Shown: positions 61,146-64,000 of the stretch, one piece after another
Position numbering within the stretch: position 1 is the stretch's first letter
How the letters are laid out: each line of letters starts with the position of its first letter
Assembly (NCBI RefSeq): GCF_000621625.1
Contig: NZ_JHXV01000005.1
Span: 1 to 64,000, forward strand
DNA from: Crocinitomix catalasitica ATCC 23190
Lineage (GTDB): Bacteria; Bacteroidota; Bacteroidia; Flavobacteriales_D; Crocinitomicaceae
Direction of reading: 5' to 3'
DNA length: 64,000 bases
Notes under the pieces: generated by a model
The model's database searches: none
The model's input: the letters and a program-made list of their open reading frames with translations, nothing else
What the model was told of the DNA's origin: nothing
Made by a program: the position numbers and the translations under genes

Positions 61146-62426
61146 CTATTGTTTATATTTATTTCCCCAAAGGTTCTCAATGGTCTTATCAATATCCTTT
61201 TCTCTAGTCGAACTTCCTGATTGAAAAAAAACAGTTCCTTTTATTTCTTCAGGCATAAACTCTTGTTCAATAAAGTTATTAGCGCCATTATGTGAGTATT
61301 GATAATCCTTTCCATAACCTAAATCTTTCATTAATTGGGTTGGTGCATTTCTTAAAGGAAGGGGAACACTAAGGTTTCCAGATTTTTTAACTAGTTCTTG
61401 GGCTTGATTAATGGCCATATATGATCCATTACCCTTTGGTGAAGTGGCAAGATATATAACACACTGAGATAATACTAATCGACCTTCTGGCCAACCAATA
61501 ATATTGACAGCTTGAAAGGCATTATTAGCCATTATAAGAGCATTTGGATTAGCAAGCCCAATATCTTCAACAGCGGAGATGATTAATCGTCTCGCAATGA
61601 ATTTAGGGTCTTCACCACCTTCAATCATTCTGGCTAACCAATAGATCGCAGCATTTGGATCACTTCCTCTTATAGATTTAATAAAAGCTGAAATGATATC
61701 GTAATGTTGTTCACCATCCTTATCATAATTCGCAATATTAGCTTGAATGGTAGTTGTAACTAATTCATCTGTAACAACTATTTGATTATTGTTAGCACTC
61801 TGTTCAATAACCATTTCTAGTGCATTCAATAGCTTTCGTGCATCGCCTCCAGATATCTTTAACAAGGCATGTGTCTCTTTGAGCGTTATATTCTTTTGTT
61901 TGAGAATCGTATCATTTTTAATCGCTCTGTCCATCAATTGAATTAATTCATCTGAACTATGCGATTTAAGAACATAAACTTGCGCTCTTGATAGGAGGGC
62001 AGAGATTACTTCGAAAGATGGGTTTTCTGTTGTTGCACCAATCAGCGTTATTGTTCCTTTTTCAACAGCGCCTAATAATGAATCTTGCTGAGATTTACTG
62101 AACCTATGAATTTCATCAATAAATAAAATTGCATTATCACCGCCAAACAAACCACTTTTTTCAACTTTTTGGATGATCTCACGAATGTCTTTTACGCCTG
62201 AATTGATCGCGCTTAACGCGTGAAATGGACGATTGACAGTGGTAGAAATAATTTTTGCCAAGGTTGTTTTACCAACACCTGGTGGCCCCCAAAAAATCAT
62301 TGAAGGAATGTGTCCAGATTCAATAGCTCTTCTCAAGCCTGATTCTTTACCAAGTATATGTGATTGACCTATGTAGTCGGCTAAAGATGTAGGTCGCATT
62401 CTTTCAGCCAAAGGTATTTTAGACAT
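61146..62426 (-). CDS. rarA: Replication-associated recombination protein A (AAA+ ATPase)
   Basis: RarA/MgsA is a WHIP-family clamp-loader-like ATPase acting at stalled forks. The 426 residues include ERMRPTSLADYIGQSHILG, Walker A FWGPPGVGKTT with Lys53, Walker B AILFIDEIHRF, sensor 1 TIGATTENP, and the C-terminal domain with KGNGSYMAINQAQELV and GYGKDYQYSHN. It is second in the operon. Confidence 0.95.
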   Translation of the reverse strand: MSKIPLAERMRPTSLADYIGQSHILGKESGLRRAIESGHIPSMIFWGPPGVGKTTLAKIISTTVNRPFHALSAINSGVKDIREIIQKVEKSGLFGGDNAILFIDEIHRFSKSQQDSLLGAVEKGTITLIGATTENPSFEVISALLSRAQVYVLKSHSSDELIQLMDRAIKNDTILKQKNITLKETHALLKISGGDARKLLNALEMVIEQSANNNQIVVTDELVTTTIQANIANYDKDGEQHYDIISAFIKSIRGSDPNAAIYWLARMIEGGEDPKFIARRLIISAVEDIGLANPNALIMANNAFQAVNIIGWPEGRLVLSQCVIYLATSPKGNGSYMAINQAQELVKKSGNLSVPLPLRNAPTQLMKDLGYGKDYQYSHNGANNFIEQEFMPEEIKGTVFFQSGSSTREKDIDKTIENLWGNKYKQ

Positions 62427-62445
62427 CTGAATGGAAAGTTAATGA

Positions 62446-63327
62446 TTATTGTTCAACGTGCTGTTGATGTTTCCAACGTTTATGAGACCATAACCAATAT
62501 TGTGGCTTCTCGTTGATTAATGATTCTAATAAAATTGAATACTTGTCTGTGATCTCGCCTTCAGCAGTTTTTCTAGGATCGTCTGAGATACTCGAGAATT
62601 CTACTTCGTAATAACCTCTTTTAAGTCTTCTGCAATTACCGAATAAAACAACATAGTCAAATTTTCTTGCCAATTTTTCTGGCCCAGTATTCCAGCCAGT
62701 ATCCTGGTTAAGGAATTTATTCCAATGAGCTTGCTTTGGATGAGAAGGTGATTGATCATTAACTATTACTACCAATTTTTTATCTTCAATTGTACTGCTA
62801 AAGAAAGGTATGATATCTTTCGTTGCAATTAATTTCATTCCATTTCTTGTTCGAGACCTGAAAAGAATATTATCGTAAAAATTATTTTTAAGTGGCTGAT
62901 AGATTGAATAAGTCTCGAACTGAATCAAGTTTGGTAAGCTTAATGCGTAAAATTCCCAATTGTTATAATGACCAGCAGTGACAATAATATTTTTGTTCTG
63001 CGCGTATAAACTGTTTAAGAGTTCTGGATTCTTAATAACTGTCCGACGAGTAACTTCTTTTTTTGAAATACTTACAGCTTTAATGCTTTCAAAAATAAAA
63101 TCGATAAAATAACGGTAAAAACCTTTCTCTATTTTGATAATTTCTTGAGTCGATTTATCTGGAAAAGCATTCAATAAGTTTTGTCGTACAACTTTCCTAC
63201 GATAGCGCACAAAATTATACGTCAAGAAATAGACGATATCTGAAAAAAAGTATAATACCCCCAACGGGAAGTATGATAGCGGTTTCAGTATGAAGTAAAA
63301 TAATATGCGGTCAGCAATTTTTATCAT
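62446..63327 (-). CDS. Lipid A late acyltransferase-like (LpxL/HtrB family)
   Basis: A 293-residue inner-membrane acyltransferase of the LpxL/LpxM family, which adds secondary acyl chains to lipid A. The catalytic motif is TAGHYNNWEF with His120 and Glu125 (HX4E). A hydrophobic N-terminal helix (YFPLGVLYFFSDIVYFLTYNFV) and the late LARKFDYVVLFGNCRRLKRGYYEVEF block fit. First gene of its operon. Together with lpxK and lpxH elsewhere in the window it supports lipid A production. Confidence 0.85.
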   Translation of the reverse strand: MIKIADRILFYFILKPLSYFPLGVLYFFSDIVYFLTYNFVRYRRKVVRQNLLNAFPDKSTQEIIKIEKGFYRYFIDFIFESIKAVSISKKEVTRRTVIKNPELLNSLYAQNKNIIVTAGHYNNWEFYALSLPNLIQFETYSIYQPLKNNFYDNILFRSRTRNGMKLIATKDIIPFFSSTIEDKKLVVIVNDQSPSHPKQAHWNKFLNQDTGWNTGPEKLARKFDYVVLFGNCRRLKRGYYEVEFSSISDDPRKTAEGEITDKYSILLESLINEKPQYWLWSHKRWKHQQHVEQ

Positions 63328-63347
63328 TCAAAATAAAAAATAGTTTG

Positions 63348-63355
63348 CAAAGTTA
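63348..63355 (-). promoter_or_regulatory. -7 element of the lpxL-like/rarA/menA/trmD operon
   Basis: TAACTTTG on the minus strand, 20 nt upstream of the ATG. Confidence 0.55.
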
Positions 63356-63452
63356 AAAGGATACTGTAATTGGCTACTATGATTAAACTTTTTTTATTAT
63401 AATAAATTGTTTAAAGTTGGTTTTTAAGGCATACTACTTGCAGTTAAAAATG

Positions 63453-63460
63453 TAATTTTG
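63453..63460 (+). promoter_or_regulatory. -7 element of the right-edge gene
   Basis: TAATTTTG, 9 nt before the ATG at 63470. The leader would be very short. Confidence 0.5.
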
Positions 63461-63469
63461 TATTGATTT

Positions 63470-64000
63470 ATGATAAAAACAGGTTCTATACTATTGATTT
63501 TTCTTTCAACTTTTTCTCAAAATATATTAGCGGGAAATATTGAAAAAGGTTTTGAAGCACTCGATATTTACAATTATTTTGAGGCTAAAAATCTATTTCA
63601 GAAGGCAATGAAGAAAAATTACGTTGCGGCCTCTTATGGATTGAGTATTATTTATAGTCGGAATGACAATCCTTTTTATAATTTAAATGAGGCTTTAATC
63701 ATGATTAAACAGGCGACTGATGAATATGATAAATTACCGCCAAAAAAAATTAATGAATACAACGAATTAAATATTACGAATAAAAATATTTTTGAACATC
63801 GGGATCGAATTTCGTCAGCTTTATTCAAAAATGCTAAAATGAATCATTCAGTTATTAGCTACAATGCTTTTATTGAAAAAAATCCTTGGAGTGAACATGT
63901 TGATTCGGTTATAATTTTACGTGACAACTTGGCTTTTTCTGAAGCAAAAGCTATAGGCACGGCAGAAGCATTGCAGAATTTTATTCAAGATTATCCAAAA
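63470..64000 (+). CDS. Exported repeat (TPR-like) protein, truncated by the window edge
   Basis: An open frame runs from ATG to the window end (177 codons seen). It has a signal peptide (MIKTGSILLIFLSTFSQNILA) and then helical repeats resembling TPR (IEKGFEALDIYNYFEAKNLFQKAMKK, AASYGLSIIYSR, EALQNFIQDYPK). In Bacteroidota such starts often belong to long TPR/WD40-type periplasmic proteins, but the C-terminal part is not visible. Confidence 0.75.
   Translation, partial: MIKTGSILLIFLSTFSQNILAGNIEKGFEALDIYNYFEAKNLFQKAMKKNYVAASYGLSIIYSRNDNPFYNLNEALIMIKQATDEYDKLPPKKINEYNELNITNKNIFEHRDRISSALFKNAKMNHSVISYNAFIEKNPWSEHVDSVIILRDNLAFSEAKAIGTAEALQNFIQDYPK

Noticed and set aside
1-64000. CRISPR array, prophage, insertion sequence or integrase
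   Set aside because: No regularly spaced repeat array, terminal inverted repeats, transposase or integrase motif was seen on either strand.

Overview
The window is an AT-rich chromosomal segment of a Bacteroidota bacterium, most likely of the Flavobacteriales. This rests on the recurring Bacteroidota -7 promoter element TAnnTTTG ahead of many genes, a type IX secretion C-terminal sorting domain, a GWxTD-domain protein, DUF4249-like and TlpA/DUF4369 proteins, a hybrid two-component regulator with an AraC output domain, and a menaquinone gene (menA). Lipid A genes (lpxK, lpxH and an lpxL/htrB-like acyltransferase) show a Gram-negative envelope. No insertion sequence, transposase, phage gene, CRISPR array or rRNA was recognised.

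Layout. 1-0.5 kb: gene-free DNA with a duplicated terminator cassette and a decayed direct repeat. 0.5-11.7 kb: patatin-barrel protein, THUMP rRNA methyltransferase, RluA-type pseudouridine synthase with panB, a CoA-binding protein coupled to a GH113-like hydrolase, an SSS symporter, thioredoxin, a GT2 glycosyltransferase and a GWxTD protein. 11.8-12.5 kb: two identical tRNA-Ser(UGA) genes in a diverged tandem duplication. 12.5-18.2 kb: mostly orphan genes (HTH-like/TM protein, two SIMPL paralogues, a tail-anchored protein, a lipoprotein). 18.3-21.3 kb: hipBA module, GNAT acetyltransferase, SASA esterase. 21.5-26.7 kb: a membrane-protein gene broken by an in-frame stop, a DUF6515-like protein, a TIM-barrel lipoprotein, Crp/Fnr regulator, SRPBCC protein and DUF2079 protein. 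26.8-36.2 kb: sterol desaturase-like protein, M3 peptidase, a T9SS cargo overlapping a lipoprotein, an M48 peptidase with an outer-membrane-like barrel, LOG protein. 36.2-40.8 kb: DUF4249-like lipoprotein, two aminolipid acyltransferases, pruA. 41-44.2 kb: TPR hybrid histidine kinase/AraC regulator followed by a tiny secreted-protein gene whose promoter carries paired 15-bp repeats. 44.2-50.6 kb: apaG, CPBP protease, several envelope hypotheticals, a cytosolic PBP-fold protein, N-formylglutamate amidohydrolase. 50.7-57.1 kb: a tight lpxK-punA-gatB-tlpA-tlpA-lpxH operon. 57.1-64 kb: cold-shock gene, small membrane proteins, TonB-domain protein, the lpxL-like-rarA-menA-trmD operon, and a gene running off the right edge.

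Functional themes. Much of the window concerns the envelope: lipid A synthesis, aminolipid acylation, thiol-disulfide exchange by TlpA proteins, T9SS export and many lipoproteins. The rest is RNA modification and translation (trmD, THUMP methyltransferase, RluA-type enzyme, gatB, tRNA-Ser) and cofactors (panB, menA). The parts that look least described are the TPR hybrid regulator with its candidate small secreted target, the structured DNA downstream of the duplicated tRNA-Ser genes, the hipBA control region, and several genes whose -7 element lies so close to the start codon that leaderless mRNAs are likely. All functional statements come from reading the sequence; no database search was run.
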